Source of the DNA: Rhizobium sp. Root708
Lineage (GTDB): Bacteria > Pseudomonadota > Alphaproteobacteria > Rhizobiales > Rhizobiaceae
Direction: 5' to 3'
Assembly: GCF_001429725.1 (NCBI RefSeq)
Contig: NZ_LMHV01000002.1
Coordinates: forward strand, 62,001-126,000
Length of the DNA: 64,000 bases
Positions 53,639-61,162 of this stretch are shown here, one piece after another; the stretch's first letter is position 1, and each line of letters opens with the position of its first letter. Both the position numbers and the translations under genes were made by a program. The notes under the pieces were generated by a model that had not been told where the DNA came from, ran no database searches, and worked only from the letters and a program-made list of their open reading frames with translations.

Positions 53639-53670
53639 GCACCATCCGCGCCACATGACGCAGATGGTGC
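53639..53670 (-). promoter_or_regulatory. Intercistronic hairpin between binding-protein and ATPase genes
   Basis: GCACCATC and GATGGTGC form a perfect 8-bp stem with a 16-nt loop, 12 bp after the binding-protein stop and just before the ATPase ribosome site. Such hairpins commonly stabilise the upstream mRNA so that more binding protein than ATPase is made. Confidence 0.5.
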
Positions 53671-53682
53671 ATGCCCAGGAGG

Positions 53683-54711
53683 TTACTCCTCGATACCCTT
53701 GGTGCCGCGGCGCTTCAGGTACTTGTCCCAGTAGAAGTCGTCGGCATTCTCGGCAGTCACGATCGAAAGCCCGTTATCAACGACCGGAATGCTCATCGGG
53801 TTGAAACCGGAGCGCTTGGCGTCGTTCATCGGGTCGATCAGCTCGGGGTGCTTGGCCAGCCAGAGCAGCATGAAGCCCATGTAACCCTGCATGCCCTGGT
53901 TCGGATTGATCGAGCCGAAAACCTCGCCGGCCTTGATCATGTCGAGAATGTTGGCGTTGACGTCGGCGCACATGACGAGCACCTTGCCGCCGTTTTCCTT
54001 GCTGGCCTGCGACGCGCCGATCGCCGAATTCGCCTCCGGCATGAACACGGCGCCCAGATTCGGATTGGCCTGGATGATGCTCGAAAGCCCCTGATAGGCC
54101 TTCGTCGGATCCTGGTTGGATGCAGCGCGGCCGACGAGCTTCATGTCCGGCCACTTCGTCTCCATACGGCTGACGAAGGCGGCGATACGCTTGTCGTGGT
54201 TGTCCTGGCCCGGATTTTCGAGCACCGCATATTCGCCCTTGCCGCCCATCTTTTCGGCAATCGCGTCGGCGGCATAAGTGCCTTCGCGGGTGTTGTCCGA
54301 AGTAATGAACGAAACGCGCTTCGAAAGCGGCGAGTCAGCTGCGAAGGTGACGACCGCCGTGCCCTGGCCGATGGCGCGGTTGATCGGCTCGATGAACGGA
54401 TCCGAGTTCATCGGATGAACGAGAATCCCGGCTGGGTTCTGTGCCAGCGCCTGGTCGAAGCTGGCGATCTGCTTGTTGACGTCATATTCCGGCGTGCCGG
54501 TGTATTCCGTCTCGCAGCCGAACTGCTGGCCGGCCTGCTTGAACATCTCGTAGACGGGAAACCAGTATTCCACGCCCGAGACCATCACGTTCATCACGTA
54601 TTTTTCGCCCGGCTTGCAGCGGAACGGATTGTCCGTAGCCGCCGTCGCAGTGCCAGCCAGAAGCGTGGTTGCAAGAACCGCCATGGCGGTCGAGCCAATA
54701 AATTTGCGCAA
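53683..54711 (-). CDS. Ribose-type ABC transporter substrate-binding protein
   Basis: Periplasmic binding protein of 342 residues from a TTG at 54711 (preceded by GAGGAGGAATC); the open frame to 54759 lacks a signal peptide at its start. Signal peptide L/MRKFIGSTAMAVLATTLLAGT ends at ATAA. The type I binding fold shows NKQIASFDQALAQNPAGILVHPMNSD, then FAADSPLSKRVSFITSDN and FMPEANSAIGAS. It heads the nine-gene operon. The ligand is unknown (sugar or polyol). A palindrome about 150 bp upstream may be the regulator site. Confidence 0.92.
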   Translation of the reverse strand: MRKFIGSTAMAVLATTLLAGTATAATDNPFRCKPGEKYVMNVMVSGVEYWFPVYEMFKQAGQQFGCETEYTGTPEYDVNKQIASFDQALAQNPAGILVHPMNSDPFIEPINRAIGQGTAVVTFAADSPLSKRVSFITSDNTREGTYAADAIAEKMGGKGEYAVLENPGQDNHDKRIAAFVSRMETKWPDMKLVGRAASNQDPTKAYQGLSSIIQANPNLGAVFMPEANSAIGASQASKENGGKVLVMCADVNANILDMIKAGEVFGSINPNQGMQGYMGFMLLWLAKHPELIDPMNDAKRSGFNPMSIPVVDNGLSIVTAENADDFYWDKYLKRRGTKGIEE

Positions 54712-54859
54712 GATTCCTCCTCGAGGCCGAAGCCCCTCCCAAAAGCCCGAGAGCGTCACGCGGACGCCGCTGATCGCGTTGAAACCGAACTTCCTCCTCG
54801 AAGTTCGATGAGGGCAGTAGAGGGCAATCAGGAATGATAGTCAATATAATTCAGATCAC

Positions 54860-54871
54860 GAAATATATTTC
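54860..54871. promoter_or_regulatory. Palindrome upstream of the sugar/polyol operon
   Basis: GAAATATATTTC is a perfect 12-bp palindrome about 150 bp upstream of the binding-protein start, in an AT-rich stretch. It is a candidate operator for the SorC-type regulator of the operon. Confidence 0.4.
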
Positions 54872-55400
54872 ACATTCCGTCGAGCAAGCCGACTTCTGCT
54901 CCATGGGAATTGAAAGTCGAATACGCGCAGGTAGGGACCAGAATAGCGGCGAGCCGCGAATGGTTGGAGCCTGGAGACATTACCCTCCGGCAAACGCCTA
55001 CAGAGTCACCTCAAGACTGTCATTGAAAGACAACGGAGAACGTCTCGGCATGCAATCGGGAACGGCTGGGATGGCTGCAACTCACCCCGAAGGCTTCGAC
55101 GTTGCTTGACATTGACCGACCACAATCGACGCCTTCGGGACAGCACACATCATCAATGATGCTGTTGGGAGGCGTCAAGAAACTCCAGGCGGCCGACGTG
55201 CCGGGGAAACGTAATGCCTACAGAATCCTAGAGGTGATCTTCTACGCACGCGACCTTTGCCGAGTTGCATCCGCAGAAGAGATTTGGCGCGATGGCGCGT
55301 TCATGCTGTAGCAGCCACGGATTGTGCGCTAATGCAGCGCCGCCGCTACAACGCGGCGACACGACAACAACTACCCGCGATTTATCGCCTAGGAGAGGCA
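54872..55400. other. Gap between the sugar operon and acnB, with a long imperfect hairpin
   Basis: Over 500 bp with no gene I can support. Short plus-strand frames here lack ribosome sites and family resemblance. At 55128-55176 GACGCCT...ACAGCA pairs with TGCTGT...AGGCGTC across a 14-nt loop, with a small internal loop, giving 13 base pairs. This could be a small RNA, a terminator or the edge of a lost element; none can be proven. Confidence 0.4.
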
Positions 55401-55427
55401 CGCACTCGGGAGAGCTTCCCGAGTGCG
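55401..55427 (-). terminator. Stem-loop after acnB
   Basis: CGCACTCGGGA and TCCCGAGTGCG form a perfect 11-bp stem with a 5-nt loop, 7 bp past the acnB stop. There is no U run on the minus strand. Confidence 0.65.
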
Positions 55428-55433
55428 AAATGA

Positions 55434-58223
55434 CTAGTAGTGAACCGACAGGCTGTCGATCGGCTTCGTCTTCGGCGGCGCGAACTTCGTCAGGTTGATG
55501 CCTTCGACGGCCACGCGGTATTCCTCAATGCTCGGCGTACGACCGAGGATTGCTGAAAGAACCACTAGCGGAGTCGAGGCGAGCAGCGACTCGCCCTTCT
55601 TCTCGGCGGTATCTTCAACAACGCGGCCCTGGAAGAGGCGGGTCGAGGTGGCGAGAACGGTGTCGCCCTTCTCGGCCTTCTCCTGGTTGCCCATGCACAG
55701 GTTGCAGCCCGGACGCTCGAGATAGAGGATGTTCTCGTACTCGGTGCGGTTCGATGTCTTCGGCTTCACATCATCGAATTCAAAGCCCGAGTACTTCTGG
55801 AGGATTTCCCAGTCGCCTTCGGCCTTCAACTCGTCGATGATGTTGTAGGTCGGAGCGGCGACGACGAGCGGCGCCTTGAACTCTACCTTGCCTTCGTTCT
55901 TCTCGATGTTCTTCAGCATCTGGGCAACGATCTTCATGTCGCCCTTGTGCACCATGCAGGAGCCGACGAAGCCGAGGTCCACCTTCTTCGTGCCGCCATA
56001 GTAGGAGACCGGGCGGATCGTGTCGTGGGTGTAGCGGCGCGAGACGTCGGCATTGTTGACATCAGGGTCGGCGATCATCGGCTCGTCGATCAGGTCGAGA
56101 TCGACGACGACTTCAGCGAAATATTTCGCATTGTCGTCCGGCGTCAGCGCCGGTTTTTCACCGGAGCGGATCTCGGCAATGCGGCGATCCGCCTTGTCGA
56201 TCAGGCCCTTCAGCGTCTGGGCATGATTGTCCATGCCCTTGTCGATCATGATCTGCATACGCGACTTGGCGATCTCAAGCGACTCGATCAGCGTCTCGTC
56301 TTCCGAGATGCAGATGGAGGCCTTGGCCTTCATCTCGGCTGTCCAGTCGGTGAAGGTGAAGGCCTGGTCGGCGAGCAGTGTGCCGATGTGGACTTCGATG
56401 ATGCGGCCCTGGAAGACGTTGTCGCCATGCTGCTTGAGCATCTGCGCCTGGGTGGCATGGACCACGTCGCGGAAGTCCATGTAGGGCTGCATCGTGCCCT
56501 TGAACGTGACCTTGACCGACTGCGGGATCGGCATGGTGGCTTCGCCCGTCGCAAGCGCCAGAGCCACCGTACCGGAGTCGGCACCGAAGGCCACGCCCTT
56601 GGACATGCGGGTATGGCTGTCGCCGCCGATGATGATGTCCCAGTCATCAACGGTAATATCGTTGAGCACCTTGTGAATGACGTCGGTCATCGCGTGATAC
56701 GCGCCCTTCGGGTCGCGGGCGGTGATGACGCCGAAGTTGTTCATGAAGGACATGAGCTTCGGAATGTTGGCCTGGGCCTTCTTGTCCCAGACGGATGCCG
56801 TGTGGCAACCAGACTGGTAGGCGCCGTCGACCAGCGGCGAGATGACGGTGGCCGCCATCGCCTCAAGTTCCTGCGCCGTCATCAGACCTGTTGTGTCCTG
56901 CGAGCCGACGATGTTGACCGTGACGCGAACGTCGGAGCCGGCATGCAGCACCTTGCCCGGCGTCACGCCGACGGCGTTGCGGTTGAAAATCTTCTCGACC
57001 GCCGTCAGGCCCTGGCCCTCGATGGCGATTTCCTTGTTCGGTGCGAAAACCGGGGTTGCTTCGACACCGAGCGTCTGGGCGGCGAAAGTCTGGAGCTTCT
57101 TGCCGAAGACGATGGCATAGGAGCTGCCGGCCTTCATGAACTCCATCTTCTGCGGCGTGAAGGAAGACGCGACATCGACGAGTTCGTTGCCGGCTTCGTC
57201 GCGCAGCTTCTTGTTCTTGGCGTCGATCTTCAGCACGGTGCCGGTATCGACCGAAAACTTCTGCTCGAGGATCGGGTTGCCGTCGTTGTTGAGGATCGGC
57301 TTGCCGTCGTCGCCGGTCTTCTTGACCCAGTTCTTCAGGTTGAGACCGATGCCGCCGGTTACGTCCACCGTGGTCGCGAAGATCGGCGAGATACCGTTGG
57401 TGCCGGCGACAACTGGGGCGAAGTTGACGAAGGGCACGTAGGAGCTGGCCTGCTTGCCGGTCCACAGCGCCACGTTGTTGACGCCCGACATGCGCGAGGA
57501 ACCGACGCCCATCGTGCCCTTTTCGGCGATCATCATTACCCGCTTGTCGGGATGCTGCTGCTGCAGGGCGACGATCTCCGCCTGTGCCTCAGGGGTGATC
57601 ATGCACTGGCCGTGCAACTGGCGGTCCGAGCGCGAGTGCGCCTGGTTGCCGGGAGAAAGAAGGTCGGTAGAGATGTCGCCTTCGGCGGCGATGAAGGTCA
57701 CGACCTTGATCTCGTCCTCGACATCAGGGAGCTTGGTGAAGAACTCTGCCTTGGCGTAGCTTCCGAGAACGTCCTTGGCAACGGCATTGCCGGCCTTATA
57801 GGCATCGCGCAGGCGGAACATGTCGGCGTCGTAGAGGAAGACCTGGGTCTTCAGCACGTCGCCGGCCTGACAGGCAATTTCGGCGTCATTGCCGAGAGCT
57901 ACGTCGAGCAGCACTTCGACCGACGGGCCACCCTTCATGTGCGACAGCAGTTCGAGGGCGAATTTCGGAGCGATCTCGGGGACGAGGGTCTCGCCGAGGA
58001 TGATCTTCTTGAGGAAGGCGGCCTTGACGCCGGCTGCACTCGTCGTACCTGGCAGCGTGTTGTAGATGAAGAATTTCAGCGCATCGGCGCGGTATTCGCT
58101 GCCGGCATCCTCGATCAATGTGATGATTTCAGCGGTAAGCGCGCCATCATCGATCGGCTTGGGCGCGAGCCCCTGAGTTTCTCTGCTTTTGATCTCGGCC
58201 AGATAATCCACGTAAAGGTTCAT
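55434..58223 (-). CDS. acnB: Aconitate hydratase B (bifunctional aconitase/2-methylisocitrate dehydratase)
   Basis: TCA-cycle enzyme of 929 residues. The N-terminal HEAT-like domain begins MNLYVDYLAEIKSRETQGLAPKPIDD. The swivel domain and active-site regions follow: SRSDRQLHGQCMITPE, GGDSHTRMSKGVAFGADSG, and the cluster Cys in DLGFVGSC and GCNLCMGNQ. The ATG at 58223 fits the family N-terminus; the open frame runs to 58319. Alphaproteobacteria mostly use AcnA, so an AcnB here may be an accessory copy. A LysR gene lies upstream on the same strand. Confidence 0.95.
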   Translation of the reverse strand: MNLYVDYLAEIKSRETQGLAPKPIDDGALTAEIITLIEDAGSEYRADALKFFIYNTLPGTTSAAGVKAAFLKKIILGETLVPEIAPKFALELLSHMKGGPSVEVLLDVALGNDAEIACQAGDVLKTQVFLYDADMFRLRDAYKAGNAVAKDVLGSYAKAEFFTKLPDVEDEIKVVTFIAAEGDISTDLLSPGNQAHSRSDRQLHGQCMITPEAQAEIVALQQQHPDKRVMMIAEKGTMGVGSSRMSGVNNVALWTGKQASSYVPFVNFAPVVAGTNGISPIFATTVDVTGGIGLNLKNWVKKTGDDGKPILNNDGNPILEQKFSVDTGTVLKIDAKNKKLRDEAGNELVDVASSFTPQKMEFMKAGSSYAIVFGKKLQTFAAQTLGVEATPVFAPNKEIAIEGQGLTAVEKIFNRNAVGVTPGKVLHAGSDVRVTVNIVGSQDTTGLMTAQELEAMAATVISPLVDGAYQSGCHTASVWDKKAQANIPKLMSFMNNFGVITARDPKGAYHAMTDVIHKVLNDITVDDWDIIIGGDSHTRMSKGVAFGADSGTVALALATGEATMPIPQSVKVTFKGTMQPYMDFRDVVHATQAQMLKQHGDNVFQGRIIEVHIGTLLADQAFTFTDWTAEMKAKASICISEDETLIESLEIAKSRMQIMIDKGMDNHAQTLKGLIDKADRRIAEIRSGEKPALTPDDNAKYFAEVVVDLDLIDEPMIADPDVNNADVSRRYTHDTIRPVSYYGGTKKVDLGFVGSCMVHKGDMKIVAQMLKNIEKNEGKVEFKAPLVVAAPTYNIIDELKAEGDWEILQKYSGFEFDDVKPKTSNRTEYENILYLERPGCNLCMGNQEKAEKGDTVLATSTRLFQGRVVEDTAEKKGESLLASTPLVVLSAILGRTPSIEEYRVAVEGINLTKFAPPKTKPIDSLSVHY

Positions 58224-58477
58224 CGCAATTCCAACGTCATGAGTGTATGGCGCTGAAACACAACGCCACTGAACGGCAGGTTTATTCGGTCGAGGTCTTA
58301 CAGGCTTTTGCCCTGACAACCAAGACCGCGCGGCACGATAAACTCTCTCGGGTAAAAAAGTGGTATTTCGCGGATTTCATCGGTTAAGCATGGAGCGCGA
58401 AGCTCCGAGATAGCGGTCAGATTCCTCCAGGATTGAACGCTGCCTCTTCAAAGCCGTGCAGGCACGCTGTCGTGCAC

Positions 58478-59371
58478 TCAGCGATCATCCGCGTCATTCG
58501 ACAAATATTCGACGAGCGCTCGGGCATGGACCGGAAGCGCGTCGAAACTGCGCGCGCAGATGAGAAGGTGTCGCAGTGCCCAACCGTCTGTTATCGCCAC
58601 GATCCGGAAGGCCATCTCCGCCTGGTATCTCCGCGCGTAGACCTCGGGCACAATGGCGAGCCCGACACCGCTGCTCACCATCGCGCAAATGTCCTCGAAA
58701 CTGTCGAGGCGAACGCGCAATTTGAAGGGCTTGCCTTCCCGGGCAGCATGGGTGGCCAGATGCCCCTGCAGCGCGCTCTCGGCCGGGAGTCCGATGAAGG
58801 GTTGATCCAGAACCTGGGCAAAGGCCACCTCGTCCCGACCGGCGAAAGCATGGTCGCCGGGGGTTATCAATACCAGGCGATCGACTTCGAAGGGCCGGGT
58901 TTCCAGTGTTCCCGTATCAGTCGTGTCCGCGGCAATGCCGAGATCGGCGTGGCCTCCGGCCACCGCCGCGACGACATCCGGGCTTTGCCGCTCCTCAAGG
59001 TCTATGTCGATTGTGGGATGCGCTAAGAGGTATCGGCGCAGGGTATCAGGAAGATGAGCCATCGCCGCTCTGCCCGACAAGATGCGTATCTTGCCTCGCA
59101 GGCCGCGCGCATAAAGCTGGAGATCGCCCCGCATCTGCTCCATCTGCCCGAGAACGATGCGCGCATGATGAGCGAGAGCCTCGCCGGCGGCGGTTGGGCG
59201 AACCCCGCGTGCACCTCGATCGAGCAGGGAGACCCTGCTGATTTCCTCCATACCCCGAATACGCGCACTCGCTGACGGCAAGGCCATCCCTGCCCGCTCG
59301 GCCCCCTGGGTGATGCTCTCCGCCTCGACGACTTGAAGAAAAAGGCGGAGATCGGTCAAGTCAAAGCGCAT
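58478..59371 (-). CDS. LysR family regulator
   Basis: Transcriptional regulator of 297 residues. The helix-turn-helix MRFDLTDLRLFLQVVEAESI ... AERAGMALPSASARIRGME starts at the first residue; the effector domain follows (ADLGIAADTTDTG, SSGVGLAIVPE). It lies upstream of acnB on the same strand with a 250-bp gap, so linkage is possible but not strong. No divergent partner is close, except a small frame at 59491. Confidence 0.9.
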   Translation of the reverse strand: MRFDLTDLRLFLQVVEAESITQGAERAGMALPSASARIRGMEEISRVSLLDRGARGVRPTAAGEALAHHARIVLGQMEQMRGDLQLYARGLRGKIRILSGRAAMAHLPDTLRRYLLAHPTIDIDLEERQSPDVVAAVAGGHADLGIAADTTDTGTLETRPFEVDRLVLITPGDHAFAGRDEVAFAQVLDQPFIGLPAESALQGHLATHAAREGKPFKLRVRLDSFEDICAMVSSGVGLAIVPEVYARRYQAEMAFRIVAITDGWALRHLLICARSFDALPVHARALVEYLSNDADDR

Positions 59372-59490
59372 AACTCACCACATCCATAGCTCTTCGGATT
59401 TTCCGTAGGGTTCCCTTGTATCTTGCGCATTGTGCAAAGTCGCCTGTTCACGATCCTTGTCGCATCGCCTTTCAATGCAGGGATCAACCA

Positions 59491-59655
59491 ATGGATGCTT
59501 CAGAAGCTCTCCTCCGCGCCTTCGCCTGGCGGCTGGCGTTTTGTGTTCTCGCCATCGTCATCGCACGGACGGTTCCCGATAACAGATCACAGCAGGACGA
59601 GGCGGCGGTAACGTCGATCAGCTATCCGTCGGCGCAGAACCGAGTCGACCGATAG
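59491..59655 (+). CDS. Possible small membrane protein
   Basis: A 54-residue frame starting MDASEALLRAFAWRLAFCVLAIVIARTVPDN; the middle forms one membrane helix (AWRLAFCVLAIVIA), and the tail is polar. AGGGATCAACCA precedes the ATG. Divergent from the LysR gene. No family recognised. Confidence 0.4.
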   Translation: MDASEALLRAFAWRLAFCVLAIVIARTVPDNRSQQDEAAVTSISYPSAQNRVDR

Positions 59656-59807
59656 GGACGAGCTGCAAACCTGTGACCGCGATTTCTTGCCGGCTGAGCC
59701 TCCCGCCGATCAGACAATCAATCGATGGCAGCCCTAGAAAGTTTGGGTTGACCGCCTTCTATCGCGAGGCGACACTTGCAGCCCGAAGCGACGCAGGAGG
59801 AAAAAGG

Positions 59808-60113
59808 ATGATCGAACCAGACCGTTGGCGCCACATGGCGAGCGCGCCCAAAGACGGCAGTCGGATACTCGTCACGATCCATCCCTCCGAGCAGGGCGCG
59901 GCGGAAGTGGACCTTGCCTATTGGTCGCATAGCGATCGGTTCGGTTCCGAGGGTTGGCGGGCGTCCGACTCTTCGCCCGGTCGCATCATCGAATACGCCG
60001 AACCCGAACTGAAGTGTTGGATGCCGATGCCCTCGGCCAATCTCAGCCGCAGTTCGATGCCGACCCCGTGGGAAGGCGAGGATGTCGCAGAACTCGACGG
60101 GTCAGGCATATGA
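59808..60113 (+). CDS. Small DUF551-like protein
   Basis: A 101-residue protein. RWRHMASAPKDGSRILVTIH at the start and ELKCWMPMP in the C-terminal half follow the pattern of short rhizobial and phage proteins with a W..M..APKDG start (DUF551-like). Function unknown. GACGCAGGAGGAAAAAGG precedes the ATG at 59808; the open frame to 59673 is not coding-like. Confidence 0.7.
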   Translation: MIEPDRWRHMASAPKDGSRILVTIHPSEQGAAEVDLAYWSHSDRFGSEGWRASDSSPGRIIEYAEPELKCWMPMPSANLSRSSMPTPWEGEDVAELDGSGI

Positions 60114-60178
60114 AACGTCGCGAAGCGGTCTTGCCACGGTGACCCGCTGCCACACGGCATAACCGACTTCCACTCCCC

Positions 60179-60442
60179 TCAATGAACAACGGTGATGACC
60201 GGAATACCGGCTTCTTCCGCAGCGCGGATAAGCGCGGCGCGTGCCTCATGCGCTGCCACCCTTCCGTGGATCGCCTCAAGGCAGGCCTTGATAGCAGTCA
60301 TGTATTCCTCGCCGTCATCCGAGGGCCACGAGATGATTAGCGTTTCTGCGACATCACGAAGCGACCCAATGTGTCTGTATTTTTCTCGTCCACCCATGAC
60401 GAGCAATAAGGGGGCGAATTCACCATTTCTGTGCCAATTCAC
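60179..60442 (-). CDS. DUF982 domain protein
   Basis: An 87-residue protein with the DUF982 pattern: HIGSLRDVAETLIISWPSDDG, YMTAIKACLEAIHGRVAAHEARAALIRAA and EAGIPVITV. DUF982 is a family almost confined to Rhizobiales, usually in many plasmid-borne copies, of unknown function. It supports the taxonomic assignment. No strong ribosome site is seen. Confidence 0.85.
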   Translation of the reverse strand: MNWHRNGEFAPLLLVMGGREKYRHIGSLRDVAETLIISWPSDDGEEYMTAIKACLEAIHGRVAAHEARAALIRAAEEAGIPVITVVH

Positions 60443-60841
60443 TACAAGCGCACCTCACGCAGCTAACACATCGCTAACTTTGCAAGAACCGTTCCACGCG
60501 TCACGCAGAGGGACGTACGTCAGCTTTCTCTTCGCTACTGCGGTAATTGTCATATAATTTAAATCGCTAAAACATAGCCGAAATCAGTTGCTTGGGTGTG
60601 TTTTCTGGACTACCTTTTTCGATAGCGATCATGCCCACATAAAAGTCGCCGGCATTCGCCTGGCGCAATCAATCGGGAGGAGTGATGACCGGCTATATTC
60701 GACCTCGCCATTCCTCGTGGGTGGCGCGAATACTTCGTCTCGCCTTAATCCGATCTCGGCGCGCGACCATCTAGCGACGTCGCAAATCTTTCATTCGTTT
60801 TTGCTAATGGTGCGCCGGTCTCGCGCTGGCGGAGGATTGTT
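60443..60841. other. Gene-free stretch
   Basis: About 400 bp with no gene I can support. An AT-rich segment near 60545-60580 may hold a promoter. The region ends in the GGAGGATTGTT ribosome site of the next small gene. Confidence 0.4.
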
Positions 60842-61042
60842 ATGTGCAAGCAAGCTGTCGTCTTCAATGGTCAGGAAGTCGGGATCGCGGTTCCCATGGA
60901 CAACCGCCTGAGGTTCATCGCCGTCCGTTTCCATGTCATCGACCTCGACAACCGTGTGTTCGATACGATCACGGAGATTCGACGCGCCATCGCCGAACAT
61001 CTGTCCGCAGCCACATCGAGGCGGCTGGTGCTTTCCGAATAA
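60842..61042 (+). CDS. Small hypothetical protein
   Basis: A 66-residue protein, MCKQAVVFNGQEVGIAVPMD at the start and TEIRRAIAEHLSAATSRRLV near the end. GGAGG lies 7 nt upstream of the ATG. It looks like a compact alpha/beta domain. I do not recognise the family. It precedes the cyclase gene by 120 bp. Confidence 0.6.
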   Translation: MCKQAVVFNGQEVGIAVPMDNRLRFIAVRFHVIDLDNRVFDTITEIRRAIAEHLSAATSRRLVLSE

Positions 61043-61162
61043 TAACGCGGGGGCAGCTGGCTCACTCTTGCTTGGCGGAAGCGTTTTCCAGTAGCAAACA
61101 CCAAGCGATCGCTAATATGCTAAACTAGCATCCTCATGTGCTTCTGTTGTGGGGTAGCGAGC

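Noticed and set aside
43252..54711. Identification of the operon as an AI-2 (lsr) uptake system
   Set aside because: Kinase, aldolase and regulator families agree with lsr, but there is no lsrG, and the GlpD-family, aldo/keto reductase and GMC genes point to sugar or polyol catabolism.
53671..54837. 388-codon open frame antisense to the binding-protein gene
   Set aside because: Shadow of a complete periplasmic binding protein; low-complexity Arg/Val/His composition.
55947..58256. 769-codon open frame antisense to acnB
   Set aside because: It mirrors the codon pattern of acnB in high-GC DNA; it has no recognisable domain and the opposite strand is a full-length enzyme.
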